From an uncultured Clostridia bacterium (lineage in GTDB: Bacteria; Bacillota; Clostridia; TANB77; CAG-508): a DNA stretch of 46,303 nucleotides. The first letter of the stretch is position 1, and each line of letters begins with the position of its first letter. The position numbers and the translations under genes are program-made. A model generated the notes under the pieces. That model worked only from the letters and a program-made list of their open reading frames with translations. It made no database searches and was not told the origin of the DNA. The stretch covers positions 1 through 46,303 of the forward strand of contig CANRSD010000011.1 in assembly GCA_947642355.1 (NCBI GenBank), given 5' to 3'. Below are positions 1 through 10,503 of this stretch, in pieces.

Positions 1-860
1 ATACCTCTAAATCTGTTATAGTACTTATATCTGTTTCTACTTCATTTATTTTTACTTTTCCATTCGCTCCTAGTTCTGCACTTAATTCTAAGTCACCATC
101 TATCCTTACTACATTAAAATTATATATTTCTTCATTATATACAGTTTCTTCTGTTATTGAACTTTCTGGTGTTCCTTTTACTCTTATTATTTTTGGTCCT
201 CCACTATCCATTGCTACTATTCCACTTATTATATCATCTCTGATTGGTGCTGCATTTATTACTTCTTCACTTGTAATTTTTATACTTCTTCCGATTACTT
301 GCTTTTATTCTAAATACATATTTTCCATTATCTGTTACTTTAAACATTTGTGAATTTTGTCCGATTACTTTCATCTTCTATTTCTTCTACTTTTTCTTTA
401 TCTATTGCTTCTATACTTTCTATTGTTGCTTTTCCTTTTACTTCTCCTACTACTTGCAATTTTACTTCTAATGCTATTTCATCTGTTGTTTTCAATATTA
501 CCGCCCCTGTTGGCTTTTCTCCTTCTATCTTTTTTCCTACTATTACATTATTTTCTTCATCTATCTCAAAGCTATGATTTTTATATTCTCCATCTATTAT
601 ATTTCCTGTATTATCTACATCTATTCCTTCTAGCTCTCTTAACGTTTCTTCTATATCTTCTTTATTTAATTCTTTTCCTACTTTGTCTTGCTCCATTTGA
701 AGATTTGCAATTTTTAGTTCTATTTCTTCTTTTATACTTGCTCTTTCTGTTTCATCTGCTGCCTTCCCGTGCCTTTTCTATAATTCCGCTCTTCTCCTAC
801 AATTGCATTTAAAGATACTCCTGCTAAAATAATCAGTATAATAATCGTGTTTTTATTTTC
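1..860 (-). CDS. Prepilin-like surface protein cassette 1 (no start codon; runs off the left edge)
   Basis: The frame opens after an in-frame TAA at 861-863 with no ATG, GTG or TTG. It begins with a hydrophobic run (TIIILIILAGVSLNAIVG), which resembles the second half of a type IV prepilin membrane helix. The expected leader before it (a basic stretch, then G-ITLIALV) is missing. A charged Glu/Lys-rich coiled region and a beta-rich domain follow and continue beyond base 1. Four in-frame CGG triplets (plus-strand ccg at 291, 361, 767, 786) each need a +1 shift to keep the frame shared with the other two cassettes. The nearest upstream gene is xerD, separated by a terminator, and I see no promoter or ribosome binding site. 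It is therefore probably silent as it stands. The prepilin assignment is inferred from the hydrophobic segment; the function of the body is unknown. Confidence 0.6.
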
Positions 861-870
861 TTATGACGAA
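824..870 (-). repeat. Conserved 5' boundary repeat of prepilin-like cassette 1
   Basis: About 48 bp are almost identical at the 5' end of all three cassettes (824-870, 10466-10513, 28608-28655). The block covers codons for TIIILxILAG plus about 25 non-coding bases ending in the minus-strand sequence TTCGTCATAAG. Homology stops abruptly there. The arms TCGT and ACGA flank the A-rich centre. This could be a recombination or gene-conversion boundary. Confidence 0.55.
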
Positions 871-917
871 TTTTTAATGCAATCTATTTTTAAATATACT
901 AAATTAAAAAATATTAA

Positions 918-954
918 AAGAATGTTAACAAAATTCAATTTCATTAACATTCTT
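918..954 (-). terminator. Rho-independent terminator downstream of xerD
   Basis: An inverted repeat (arms 918-928 and 944-954, AAGAATGTTAA and its complement) is followed on the minus strand by a T-rich tract. It closes the spoIIM-xerD transcription unit and separates it from cassette 1. Confidence 0.75.
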
Positions 955-976
955 ACATAATTTATTTAATTCTATA

Positions 977-1858
977 TTATGCTCTTGGATGAGCTTTTTT
1001 ATATACTTCTTTTAAATTTTCATTTTGAAATTGCATATATACTTGTGTTGATGATATATCTGAATGTCCAAGCATTGTTTGTATTGCTTTTAAATCTGCT
1101 CCGTTTTGTAATAAATGTGTAGCAAAAGAATGCCTTAAGATATGTGGTGTTATATCTTTTGAAATATTTGCTTGTTCTTTATAATATTTTACTATTTTCC
1201 AAAATCCTTGTCTTGTTAATCTTTTTCCATTTATGTTTACAAATAAAGCTTTAACACTTTCATCTTTTATTAAATATGGTCTTGCTGATTTAACATATTC
1301 CTCTAAAGCTTTCATAGATAAATTTCCAAGTGGTATAATCCTTTTTTTGTGTCCTGCTTTACAAGTTACGAAATTATCTTTAAAATTTACATCTGATATA
1401 TCTAATGATATTATTTCTGTAACTCTCATTCCAGTAGCATATGCAAACTCTAACATTGCTTTATCACGTATCCCTTTTAAATCAACATCTTTAGGTTGTT
1501 CTAATAGCAATTCAACTTCTTTTGAAGTTAAAATATTAGGCATCTTTTTTTCAACTTTAGGAGATTGTATTCCAACTGTTGGATCTTTTTTTATTTTTTT
1601 AGTTCTAACTAAAAATTGATAAAAAGATCTTATTGATGCTAAATTTCTAGAAATAGTAGATGTCTTTTTACCAATAGATTCTAAATACTCAAAATATTTA
1701 TTAATACTGTTACTGTTAACCTTCAAATAATTTACATTGTTTTCTTGAGTATACTCTTGATATTGTATAATATCTCTTTTGTATGATTGTAAAGTATTAT
1801 TAACTAATTTCTTATCATTCTCTAAAAAATCTAAAAAGAGTTTTATTTGTTTTTCCAT
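977..1858 (-). CDS. xerD: Tyrosine recombinase XerD
   Basis: A 293-residue site-specific tyrosine recombinase of normal XerC/D length. An N-terminal SAM-like core-binding domain (about 1-90) is followed by the catalytic domain. The catalytic residues are visible: R145 in ATGMRVTEI, K167, H239 and R242 in HILRHSF, H265 in LGHSDISST and the nucleophile Y274. XerD with XerC resolves chromosome dimers at dif. The gene lies just downstream of spoIIM, as in Bacillus and many Clostridia, which favours the housekeeping role. It contains one out-of-phase CGG (AAC GGA near 1101) and its frame is intact. It sits next to cassette 1, but I see nothing that ties it to cassette recombination. Start ATG 1858. 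Confidence 0.93.
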   Translation of the reverse strand: MEKQIKLFLDFLENDKKLVNNTLQSYKRDIIQYQEYTQENNVNYLKVNSNSINKYFEYLESIGKKTSTISRNLASIRSFYQFLVRTKKIKKDPTVGIQSPKVEKKMPNILTSKEVELLLEQPKDVDLKGIRDKAMLEFAYATGMRVTEIISLDISDVNFKDNFVTCKAGHKKRIIPLGNLSMKALEEYVKSARPYLIKDESVKALFVNINGKRLTRQGFWKIVKYYKEQANISKDITPHILRHSFATHLLQNGADLKAIQTMLGHSDISSTQVYMQFQNENLKEVYKKAHPRA

Positions 1859-1978
1859 CTTTGTTCACCTATTCCCCTTAAATTGCTTTTATAATTTATT
1901 TCCTAATTTATTATTTACATAAGCTACATATGTTATATCAAATCTTATATAAAAAGTAAATAGTTTTCATAAATTTTT

Positions 1979-2570
1979 TTATAAAAAATTCAACATAATT
2001 GTTGATAAATATGCTTCTACACAACTCGCTATAATAGCAAAAAATATTGCTATTAACATAATTATACAATGTCTTATTAATCCATATTTTATGTCAATTT
2101 CTTTTTTCATTATTCCTTTATACATCCTAATTCCACTTGTAGCTAGTAAAAAAATTATTGGAAGAAAAATTATATTTTGTAAAATTAATATTGGAAACAA
2201 AAAACTTAATCCCTGTTTAACTCCAAAAGTCACCAGTATAACTGTTACTATATATCCGAATTAAAAATCCTTTATAAATCATAAGTATATATATTGTAAA
2301 TCCAGCAATTATTGTACATCCTAATATCCATACTATCATTAGAAATTTTAAATTATTTACAAAGGTTTTTCCAAATACACTTTGTTTATTAATGTTATTT
2401 TCTTTTAATGAATTTATTGAAGTTTGAATATAGTCTTTTATTTCTGTTTTCTCATTATTTGGAATTTTAAAAGTAACACATATCCCAAGTATAATTCCAA
2501 CTATAAAAATTAATACTACTCCAATATATGTTACTTTATATTTTTTTATGTATTCAATTATCAGCTTCAT
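1979..2570 (-). CDS. spoIIM: Stage II sporulation protein M (read through one CGG +1 site)
   Basis: A membrane protein of about 196 residues. SpoIIM belongs to the DMP complex (SpoIID-SpoIIM-SpoIIP), which degrades septal peptidoglycan during forespore engulfment. An N-terminal transmembrane helix is followed by an extracytoplasmic stretch and several more hydrophobic segments, as in the family. In plain translation the gene breaks in two at an in-frame CGG (ccg 2256-2258). Reading CGGA as Gly gives GFLI-G-YIVTVILVTFG and restores one frame. The start was placed at ATG 2570, preceded by GGAG with 8 bases of spacing, rather than at the upstream ATG 2600. It lies between the endonuclease Q-like gene and xerD, which is its usual neighbourhood. 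Confidence 0.87.
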
Positions 2571-2655
2571 TTTTTGTTCTCCAATTCTTAAATTTTTCAT
2601 ATACTATGTAAAATATATTCAATTTTTTTAAGAAAAAGAACTTATATTATGACAT

Positions 2656-3849
2656 TTACTCACATTTTACTTGACCATAAATGCCTCCACCACCTTCAAT
2701 TATGTTCATCTTTCCATCTCTAGAATTAATAATATTTTTTGATATTTTCTCTCCAACTACAGCTTCTATATCATCATCTGAGAGTTTATGAAGTATGGTC
2801 ATTTCAGTTCCAAAATTATCTAATAATTTATTTATTGTCTTTTTTCCAATACCTGGTATAAATGTTAATGGTATTTGATAGATATACTCAGGTCTAAAAT
2901 CTGGACTTTTTGTTTCTTTTCTATCTTTTATTACTTCTATTCTATCAAAAACTCCCATTGTTATGTTTCTACTATCACAAGTATCACATTTACTAACAGG
3001 TGCTTTCCCTGGAATTTGTTTACAACATATTTCACAATATGTTCTATGATATTTTCCAAGCTTTGGGTCTAGCCCATAATTTTTAATAACTTTTCTTCCA
3101 TTTTCTCTTTTTAAAACTTTCAAAAATTCCTCAAAATTTATATCTTCTACTAACATTTTATTATATTCTCTAGCTATTTTTGGAAGGGAATGTGCATCTG
3201 AATTAGTTAAAAATGTTTTTGTTTCTAATTCAGAAATCTCATCTGCTAAAAATGTATCTGAACTTAATCCAAGTTCAATTGCATATATATCATCATATTT
3301 TTCTTTAAATATTCTTTTTAAACTTGATGTACAATTCCCATAAAAACTTTTATGTGGTGTAAAACAATGAGCTGGAACTAATATTCCATTATATTTTTGA
3401 ACTATATCTATCAATTCATAAGCCGAAATATTTGCTCTTTGCGAACTAAGTGTCATATTTTTTATATAACTTTCCATTTCTTTTGAAAAAGCTTTTATAT
3501 CTTTTAAATATGGAAAATAACACAAATTATGTGCACTACCAGTTCTTCCATCATCATTTAGTTCAGATGTTTCTATCTCACTTCCAAGTATTATACAAAC
3601 CTTATCTTTATATATTATTCCACCTTTTTCAAGTTCATATGCTTCACCTTGTTTTAGAAAATTTTCAATATCTTCTATAACATATGGAGATGCACAATCT
3701 ATAATTCCAGCTATATTTATACCTTTTCTTTCAACACATTCCTTGGCTATTCCTGCAAAGTTTAAACTTCTTGCTGCTGTAATTTTTATAGGTTTTCCAT
3801 TCTCACTTCTTCCTATGTGAATATGTAAATCTGCAAATACTTCGTACAT
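2656..3849 (-). CDS. Endonuclease Q-like PHP-domain protein (YqxK family)
   Basis: About 397 residues. The N-terminus (ADLHIHIGRS) is a PHP metal-binding motif, and further His/Asp/Glu ligands occur at SEIET, VPAHCFTPH and NSDAHSL. A four-cysteine zinc motif (CEICCKQI ... CDTC, near residues 275-295) follows. The C-terminus has a helix-hairpin-helix-like PGIGKKTINKLL segment. This order matches the EndoQ/YqxK family, which in archaea and some bacteria nicks DNA 5' of deaminated bases. Bacillus yqxK is also found close to xerD and spoIIM. The start was set at ATG 3849 (GGAG 6 bases upstream); ATG 3861 overlaps that binding site. The nuclease activity is inferred from the family. Confidence 0.85.
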   Translation of the reverse strand: MYEVFADLHIHIGRSENGKPIKITAARSLNFAGIAKECVERKGINIAGIIDCASPYVIEDIENFLKQGEAYELEKGGIIYKDKVCIILGSEIETSELNDDGRTGSAHNLCYFPYLKDIKAFSKEMESYIKNMTLSSQRANISAYELIDIVQKYNGILVPAHCFTPHKSFYGNCTSSLKRIFKEKYDDIYAIELGLSSDTFLADEISELETKTFLTNSDAHSLPKIAREYNKMLVEDINFEEFLKVLKRENGRKVIKNYGLDPKLGKYHRTYCEICCKQIPGKAPVSKCDTCDSRNITMGVFDRIEVIKDRKETKSPDFRPEYIYQIPLTFIPGIGKKTINKLLDNFGTEMTILHKLSDDDIEAVVGEKISKNIINSRDGKMNIIEGGGGIYGQVKCE

Positions 3850-3874
3850 TTTCTGCTCCATTTCTATTTTTGTT

Positions 3875-5084
3875 TTATGGTAAATATGGCATTGGATTTA
3901 CAGGCCTTCCTCCTACACGAACTTCAAAATGCAAATGAGTTCCAGAAGAATTTCCTGTACTTCCAACTGTTCCTAGAACTTGTCCTTGTGATACTTTTTG
4001 CCCAGGAGAAACTTGTCTAGATCCAGCTAACATATGTGCATATAAAGTCATTGTTCCATCATGATGATTTATAACTACATACTCTCCATAGCTAAAATAC
4101 GCTCCACTTGAAGTTTTTCTTGCTGCTGAAATTTCTACAGTACCAGATTTTACTGCTATTACTTGTTTTCCGTACAACATTTCTATTTATATCAATACCA
4201 GTATGTCCACGATATGATGGGTATGATGGATTATTTATACTAGCCCTTGTAAGTCCTTTTACAGGAAATATGTATCCATGTGAACTAGGTGCTGTATATG
4301 TATTATTTGAAGATGTACTTCCATTCTTTTTAGCTTCTTCTTCTCTTCTTTTTCTCTCTTCTTCTTCTCTTTTGGCAATTGCAATTAATTCATCTTGTAT
4401 TTTTTTCTTATCAGCTTCAAACGCAGCTAATTCTTTTTCAAGCTCTTTTTCTTCAGCTGATAAATTGGCTACTTTCTTTTCTTTTTCTTTTTTAGCCGCT
4501 GCTAATTCATTCTGTTTTTGAACTTGTTCTGCTTTTGCAGATTCCAAAGAAGTTTTATTATTCTCTAATCCAACTTTTGAATCTTCAACTGCCTGCTTTG
4601 CAACACGAATTGAATTTATAAGTTCTGTATCTATTGTTGCAAGTTCTGATATTAAATAATATTTTGATATAAAATCTGTTAAATCAGCTGACGACAACAA
4701 TAAATCTATATATGATGTATTTCCACTTTCATATAAGGCTACTAATCTTTTATCTAACAATTCTTGTTTTTCATTAAGAGTTTGTTCTTTCTCTTTTATC
4801 TCTTTCTCTGCCGCTTCTATCTGTTTAGTAGTTTCACTTATTTTACTATTTAAATCTAAAATTGCTTGTTCATAAGTACTAATATCTGCTGTTAGATTTT
4901 GAACTTCTTTCATTGAAGCAGATATTTGAGAATTTTTCTCATCAATTTCATCTTCTTTTTGCGATATTTTATTATCTAGTTCATTCTGTTTATTATTTAA
5001 TTCGTTTTTTGTAACAGCAAAAATGTATGAACAATTTGCTACTAATAATAAAATTAAAATTACTAAAATAATTTTTTTCTTCAT
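3875..5084 (-). CDS. Secreted murein hydrolase, coiled coil plus M23 peptidase (one CGG +1 site)
   Basis: About 402 residues. An N-terminal signal or anchor segment is followed by a long coiled coil (about 25-240, rich in Lys/Glu/Gln) and a C-terminal LytM/M23 zinc peptidase domain with GHTGID and GTHLHFEV metal-binding motifs. The organisation is EnvC/NlpD-like. Such proteins cleave peptide cross-links or activate amidases at the wall. An in-frame CGG (ccg 4170-4172) splits the plain translation within the M23 domain; CGGA read as Gly gives NVV-G-KQVIAVKSGTVEIS. The paralogue at 30331-31569 has an ordinary GGA at the same place. Followed closely by the endonuclease Q-like gene. Confidence 0.9.
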
Positions 5085-5109
5085 ATGCTTACCTCTCTTA
5101 AAATTTTCT

Positions 5110-6566
5110 TTAGATTCTATTTAATATTGGCATTTTTGATTTTACCTTATCTATAATACTTCTCATAAATCTATCTTTTAGTAAAATTAACAGTCCTACA
5201 TAAACTAATAACCCTATACTACATTGTAATATAATAGTTAACACTCCTGTTTTTACAAATATTTTAACTATACTACAAATTCCAAACATTATAAGACTTG
5301 CAAATAAATATCTTACAATTAATCTAATAAGTGGTTTAAAATTTATCTCATTTCTTACATAATAAATTTGCACTGCATCTACAACAAGTTGAGAAAGAAT
5401 AGTAGCAACAGAAGCTCCAACAGAACTCCAAAGTCTTATAAAAATTGAATTTAAAATTAAATTTGCTATAACTCCTGAAAGTACTGAAATTGTAAATTCT
5501 TTTTGTCTTTTTGATGGTAACAAATACTGTGTACCTATTACATTTTCAATTCCCATAAGTATTAACATTGGGCAAAATATCATAATTAAAAGTGATACTT
5601 TATCATATCCATTTCCAAAAAATATTGGAACAAAAGCTTTTGAAATACTTGCTATACCAAACATCATTGGAAAAGATATAATAAAAACAAAATTAAATGA
5701 ATTTTTAATATATTTATTTATTTGTTTTCTATCCCCTGTTGCAAAAGTACTTGCCATTCTCGGAACCATAACAACTCCAAGAGATGTAACAATTGTAAGT
5801 AAAAGTCTAATTACTTTTTGAGCTTGTTCATAATAACCTGTTTCCTGTTTATTTGATACTATTGTTCCGAAGCATAGTTGTATCTAATAAATTATAAATT
5901 TTATTTGTAACTTGTGGTATAAATAGCAAAACAATTGGTATAAAATGCCTTCTTACATTTAATTTTCCTATTTTACCACCCTTTAAATATTTAGGTAAAT
6001 AAAACCAAAGTAATAAATTACCTAAAAAATCTCCAAGTGAATAAATTAGCATATATTTCCATAAATCATTATAATTCTTTACTAAAATAAACACCAGTGA
6101 AACACTTACTATTCTAACTAAAACATTTCTCATTACAGTTTTTTTAAATTCTTCAATTCCTTGAAAAAACCAACTTATATCAAAAGCTGCTGCTATTATT
6201 TCAATTATAAGTATAGTATAATAGTCCTGATATTGTTTGCCTTTTATAAAAAAGAAATAATAAACTACAATTGCTACTGCAATAGTTAAAAATCTAAATA
6301 TAACTAATTCTAAAAATATTCTTTTCCTTTTACCTGGTTGATCTTGGGTATATGCAATTTCTCTTTGTCCATAAAGTGCTATTCCGAAGAGAGCCAAATA
6401 ATACAAAATATGTAACTATTGCATATGTATAACCATATATTCCTACTCCTTCTGCACCCAAAACTCTTGACAGATATGGAGTAGTAACTAATGGGAGTAT
6501 TAGTATTAATATTTGGTATATCAAATTATACATATAGTTTTTGACTACACTTTTTTTTCTAGACAT
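5110..6566 (-). CDS. Polysaccharide/lipid-linked oligosaccharide flippase, MOP superfamily (two CGG +1 sites)
   Basis: About 484 residues with some 12-14 hydrophobic segments. The N-terminal region (LPLVTTPYLSRVLGAEGVG) is typical of Wzx-type PST flippases, which move undecaprenyl-linked oligosaccharides across the membrane. Two in-frame CGG triplets (ccg 5867 and 6384), both after CTT, break it into three ORFs. Read as Gly they give SL-G-IALYGQREIAY and TML-G-TIVSNKQ, both expected family sequence. The merged length has exactly the two extra bases. The LCP ligase gene lies just upstream, so the pair may export and attach a wall polysaccharide. Confidence 0.88.
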
Positions 6567-6659
6567 AATACCCCCTTTATCCCTATGATGATATTTTAAT
6601 TAATTATCAAAATAAAGTCAACTATTATACTAAAAATTTATAGAATATCTTGGAAAATT

Positions 6660-7593
6660 TTAATAGAAGTCACTTAAAATTTTCTGCATAAGTTCTTCTG
6701 TTCCGAAGTTTATCATTTTTAAATACCCAAACATTATTTGTAAGTACTGACTCTCCAGGTATTTGTTCTAAAATTAAATCTTCCATATTAAAACTATATG
6801 CATAAACTAAATAAGATAAAATATAACTTAAAGGACAATTAGTCTCAATACTATCAAATGCTTCTGCAACAAGTTTCTTCATTGTATCTAAATCTCTAAC
6901 TTCTAAACATTGTGAAATTGTTTCAAAAATAAATTCTCTTTGAGTTCTCATTCTACCATAATCATTATCCCCATATTCAGTAGAATATGAACTTCCATTA
7001 TTATTATGCCTAAATCTTAATAATCCTTCTGCTTTTTTTCCATTAATCAATTGTGGTCCTTTTTTTAAATGTATATGCAAATTTTGACTTTTATCATCAT
7101 AATTCATATTTATAGGTACATCAAATTGCACTCCACCTAAAATATCTACAATTTTAATAAGACTATCTGTATTCATCATTACATAATAATCTATTTCAAC
7201 ATTTGTGAGTTTTTCAACAGCAGAAACTGTTTTTTCAGGACTTACAGAATATAATGAATTTATTTTATCTTTAGCTGTTGCAGTATTTAAATTTCTTCCC
7301 ACAAATGTATCTCTTGGAATAGATACAATAAAAGCTTTTTGCTTTTCTGGGTTATATCCCATAAGCATTATTGTATCAGTTAACTTCTGTTTTAAATCTG
7401 TACTTACTCCCATAAACAATACATATACTTCTTTTGCTTCTACAACATTATCTGCCACTTTTTCAAGCATTCCAATTGTAGCTTTTGTAACATTTCCATC
7501 AGATTTTTTAAATTCAACTAAAAACCATAAAATAAGAGATATTATTAAAATCATTAATAATATCCCAAAAAATTTAAATATCTTTTTTAACAT
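6660..7593 (-). CDS. LytR-CpsA-Psr (LCP) family cell-wall ligase (CGG +1 site near the C-terminus)
   Basis: About 310 residues. One N-terminal transmembrane helix is followed by the LCP domain: a VLFMGVSTD-like start, TDTIMLMGYNP, SIPRDTFVG, INSLYS, and an arginine-rich GLLRFRHN region that binds the polyprenyl-phosphate substrate. LCP enzymes transfer glycopolymers from an undecaprenyl carrier to peptidoglycan. An in-frame CGG (ccg 6703-6705) lies near the end. Reading it as Gly changes the last residues to DKL-G-TEELMQKIL and moves the stop to 6660. The C-terminus is poorly conserved, so this site alone is weaker evidence for recoding. The flippase follows about 94 bases downstream. Confidence 0.87.
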
Positions 7594-7642
7594 TCTTACA
7601 CTACTCCTAAAATATTTTTGAGATATGTAAGAATAAATTTAT

Positions 7643-8551
7643 TTATATATTGTCCCTATCAAATGCTCGTAATAAAACAGCCATTCTAATTGGAACTCCA
7701 TTATGTGCTTGTTTAAAATACATAGCTCTCTCATCTGTATCTATTTCTGCTAAAATTTCATCAACTCTTGGTAATGGATGAAGTACTATTGTATCTTTTG
7801 AAAACTTATTTAAAACTTCTTTATTTATTATAAATTCTTCTTTTCCTAAGTCTCCTTCGAATCTTTCAGCTTGTATTCTTGTGTGATATAAAACATCTAC
7901 ATCTTTTGGCAATTCGTCAAAACTTGTACATTTTTTATAAGTAATTCCTCTGTCTTTTAACATATTTATATATTTTTCTGGTAATTCAAAAACTTCTTTA
8001 CTAAGTCCATAAACTTCTACATTATCATATAAACTTACTAATTCTAATAATGAATGTATTGTTCTTCCATACACTAAGTCACCTAAAATTACTAATTTTA
8101 AACCATCTATCTTTCCACGTTTCTCATTAATTGTAAACATATCCAATAATGCTTGGGTTGGATGCTCTTTTTTACCACTTCCTGCATTTATTACGGGAAT
8201 AGTTGCAACTTTTGCAGCAATCTCTGCTGAATCATCTAATGAATGTCTCATAACTAATGCATCAGCATATCCATTTATAACATTTATTGTATCTTCTAAT
8301 GTTTCTCCTTTGGTTGCAGATGAATTCGATTTTCCGTTTTCTGTAACTATCATTTTACCACCAAGTTTCAAAATAGCTGACTCAAAAGACATTCTTGTTC
8401 TTGTACTTGGCTCAAAAAACATTACTGCAATAATTTTGTCACTTAATGCATCTTTATATTTTTCTGGATTCTTCTTAATTTTTTCTGCTAAATTCAATAG
8501 TTCATTTAAACTTTCTTTAGTGAATTGATTACAACCTAAAAGATTTTTCAT
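7643..8551 (-). CDS. pyrB: Aspartate carbamoyltransferase catalytic subunit
   Basis: About 302 residues, the usual length. Carbamoyl-phosphate site FEPSTRTR (residues 46-53), HPTQALLDMF, the HPLPRVDEI loop and PIRMAVL near the end are all present. It catalyses the committed step of pyrimidine synthesis, carbamoyl phosphate plus aspartate to N-carbamoyl-aspartate. The start was set at ATG 8551, which follows AAGGAG; an upstream TTG at 8584 is in frame but unlikely. One CGG occurs out of phase (AAC GGA) and the frame is unbroken. No other pyr genes are nearby. It has its own promoter at 8589-8617. Confidence 0.93.
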   Translation of the reverse strand: MKNLLGCNQFTKESLNELLNLAEKIKKNPEKYKDALSDKIIAVMFFEPSTRTRMSFESAILKLGGKMIVTENGKSNSSATKGETLEDTINVINGYADALVMRHSLDDSAEIAAKVATIPVINAGSGKKEHPTQALLDMFTINEKRGKIDGLKLVILGDLVYGRTIHSLLELVSLYDNVEVYGLSKEVFELPEKYINMLKDRGITYKKCTSFDELPKDVDVLYHTRIQAERFEGDLGKEEFIINKEVLNKFSKDTIVLHPLPRVDEILAEIDTDERAMYFKQAHNGVPIRMAVLLRAFDRDNI

Positions 8552-8588
8552 ATTTCTACTCCTTATTATACTTAATTTTACCAAAAAT

Positions 8589-8617
8589 ATTATATAAATT
8601 TAAAATTTTATTGTCAA
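8589..8617 (-). promoter_or_regulatory. Sigma-A type promoter of pyrB
   Basis: On the minus strand, TTGACA (8612-8617), a 17-base spacer and TATAAT (8589-8594), about 40 bases before the pyrB start. Both hexamers are consensus. I see no obvious attenuator between it and the gene. Confidence 0.8.
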
Positions 8618-8690
8618 TATAAATTTGGAAAGTTTAAGTATATATATTATCATTAAGATTTTACTTTCTCCTTTTTATATTTCAAATATA

Positions 8691-8730
8691 AAAATAACAC
8701 TTAAATCCATTCTAGAAATTAAGTGTCATT
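8691..8730 (-). terminator. Rho-independent terminator after cassette 2
   Basis: The minus-strand inverted repeat ACACTTAA / TTTAAGTGT (arms about 8697-8705 and 8719-8727) is followed by TATTTTT. It lies 33 bases past the stop of the glycine-rich protein and insulates pyrB. Confidence 0.75.
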
Positions 8731-8762
8731 TATAACATTAATATATATTTATTTAGATTTAA

Positions 8763-10503
8763 TTATATATCTAAACCTGTATAATATCCTCCTACTATTG
8801 TTCCTATTGTAACTGTGCCTGTTCCTCCTGGAGTTGTTTTAAATTGTCCATAACCAGATGCATCAAATAAACAAGTATTACTAAATAAACTATTAATAAA
8901 TATATTAATACTTCCACCTCCAGAACCTCCACCACTATAAACATATTCATTAGTATAAGCCGAACCTCCTGTTGAACCACAAGAAACAAATTCTCCATTT
9001 CCGAGCTAATGATAAACTAAATAATACAATAAGACCTCCTGTACCATTATGCGCATCGCTTCCATAAAAACCTCCTCTTGAACTTTTACCACAAGGATTT
9101 CCAGCACCACCTCCGCCATCCAAATCCACCTGAACCACCATTTGCTGAACCACTTGCGCCATTATGTAAAGTACCTCCACCAGTACCACCAGAATAACTA
9201 GTTCCTGTACCACCTCCATGTGGGTGTTGATTTGAATTATTTACAGCAGCTGAAGCTGCACCACCCCCAGTTCCTCTATCGCTACCTGTATCACCGAGAA
9301 GTGCCCCAAGATCCTGCTCGAGCAATTCCACCAGTACCACCAACTGCTGGAACATACTCAAAATTACCTTCAATATTTTTAAATAAATACACATTCTGCC
9401 CTTCTGCTTTTGCTCCCCTTGCTGTCATACTAATTGTTCCATTATTTGTTAATGTTCCGTTCACAATATATATACATTCCTTTTGGACCTCCGAATCCTC
9501 CTGTACTTGCTACTGCTGTTAGTGTTGTATCTTCTCCTATTTTTAAATCTCCTTCTACTTTTAATACTACTCCATTTTTTGCATATTCATTTGCTGTTGC
9601 TACATCATTTTGATTTCCTACTGAATATATTTTTCCATCACTTGATACCTCTAAATCTGTTATAGTACTTATATCTGTTTCTACTCCATTTATCTTTACT
9701 TTTCCATTTGCTCCTAGTTCTGTACTTAATTCTAAATCTCCATCTACTCTTATTACATTAAAATTATATACTTCTTCTTCATATACTGTTTCTTCTGTTA
9801 TACTACTATCTGTTGTTCCTTTTACTCTTATCATCTTTTTTCCACCACTATCCATTGCTTCTATTCCACTTAATATATCATCTCTTATTGGTGCTGCATT
9901 TACTACTTCTTCACTTGTAATTTTTATACTTCTTCCGATTACTTGCTTTTATTCTAAATACATATTTTCCATTATCTGTTACTTTAAACATTTGTGAATT
10001 TTGTCCGATTACTTTCATCTTCTATTTCTTCTACTTTTTCTTTATCTATTGCTTCTATACTTTCTATTGTTGCTTTTCCTTTTACTTCTCCTACTACTTG
10101 TAATTTTACTTCTAATGCTACTTCATCTGTTGTTTTTAATATAACTACTCCTGTTGGTTTTTCTCCTTCTATCTTCTTTCCTACTATTACATTATTTTCT
10201 TCATCTATTTCAAAACTATGTTCTTTATATTCTCCATCTATTGTTCCTCCTACTACATCTACATCTATTCCTTCTAATTCATTTAATGTATTTTCTATAT
10301 CTTCTTTACTTAATTCTTTTCCTACTTTATCTTGTTCCATTTGAAGGTTTGCAATTTTAAGCTCTATCTCTTCTTTTATTCCTGCTCTTTCCGTTTCATC
10401 TGCTGCTTTTTGGGCCTTTTCTACAATTCCATCTTGTCCTACTATTGCATTTAGAGACACTCCGAGCTAAAATAAGCAGTATGATAATCGTGTTTTTATT
10501 TGC
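8763..10503 (-). CDS. Prepilin-like glycine-rich surface protein, cassette 2 (seven CGG +1 sites; no start codon)
   Basis: The recoded frame is about 577 residues: a truncated prepilin-like helix (TIIILLILAGVSLNAIVG), a Glu/Lys-rich region, a beta-rich domain (GDLELSTELGANGKVKING), then about 200 residues of glycine-rich sequence ending GTVTIGTIVGGYYTGLDI. In plain translation it is shattered into at least five ORFs. Seven in-frame CGG triplets (ccg 9001, 9113, 9294, 9457, 9935, 10005, 10462) read as Gly rejoin it exactly. The frame opens after TAA 10504-10506 without a start codon, ribosome binding site or promoter. A terminator for gtrA ends only about 28 bases before the conserved boundary, so expression from here is unlikely. 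It may be a donor allele. The glycine-rich end differs from cassette 3 while the first part is near-identical. Confidence 0.65.

Noticed and set aside
357-812. Long plus-strand ORF opposite cassette 1
   Set aside because: It is a Leu/Phe-rich low-complexity shadow of the Lys/Glu-rich minus-strand frame. Similar antisense ORFs at 350-577, 9994-10344, 28136-28679 and elsewhere were left out for the same reason.
977-1858. XerD as dedicated recombinase of the prepilin-like cassettes
   Set aside because: It is in the conserved spoIIM-xerD setting, has normal XerD length and motifs, and only one of the three cassettes is near it. Housekeeping is the simpler reading.
8804-9394. Three separate small glycine-rich or Val-rich ORFs
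   Set aside because: They are fragments or wrong-frame translations of cassette 2. The recoded frame joins the glycine-rich pieces, and the Val/Gln-rich readings are shadows.
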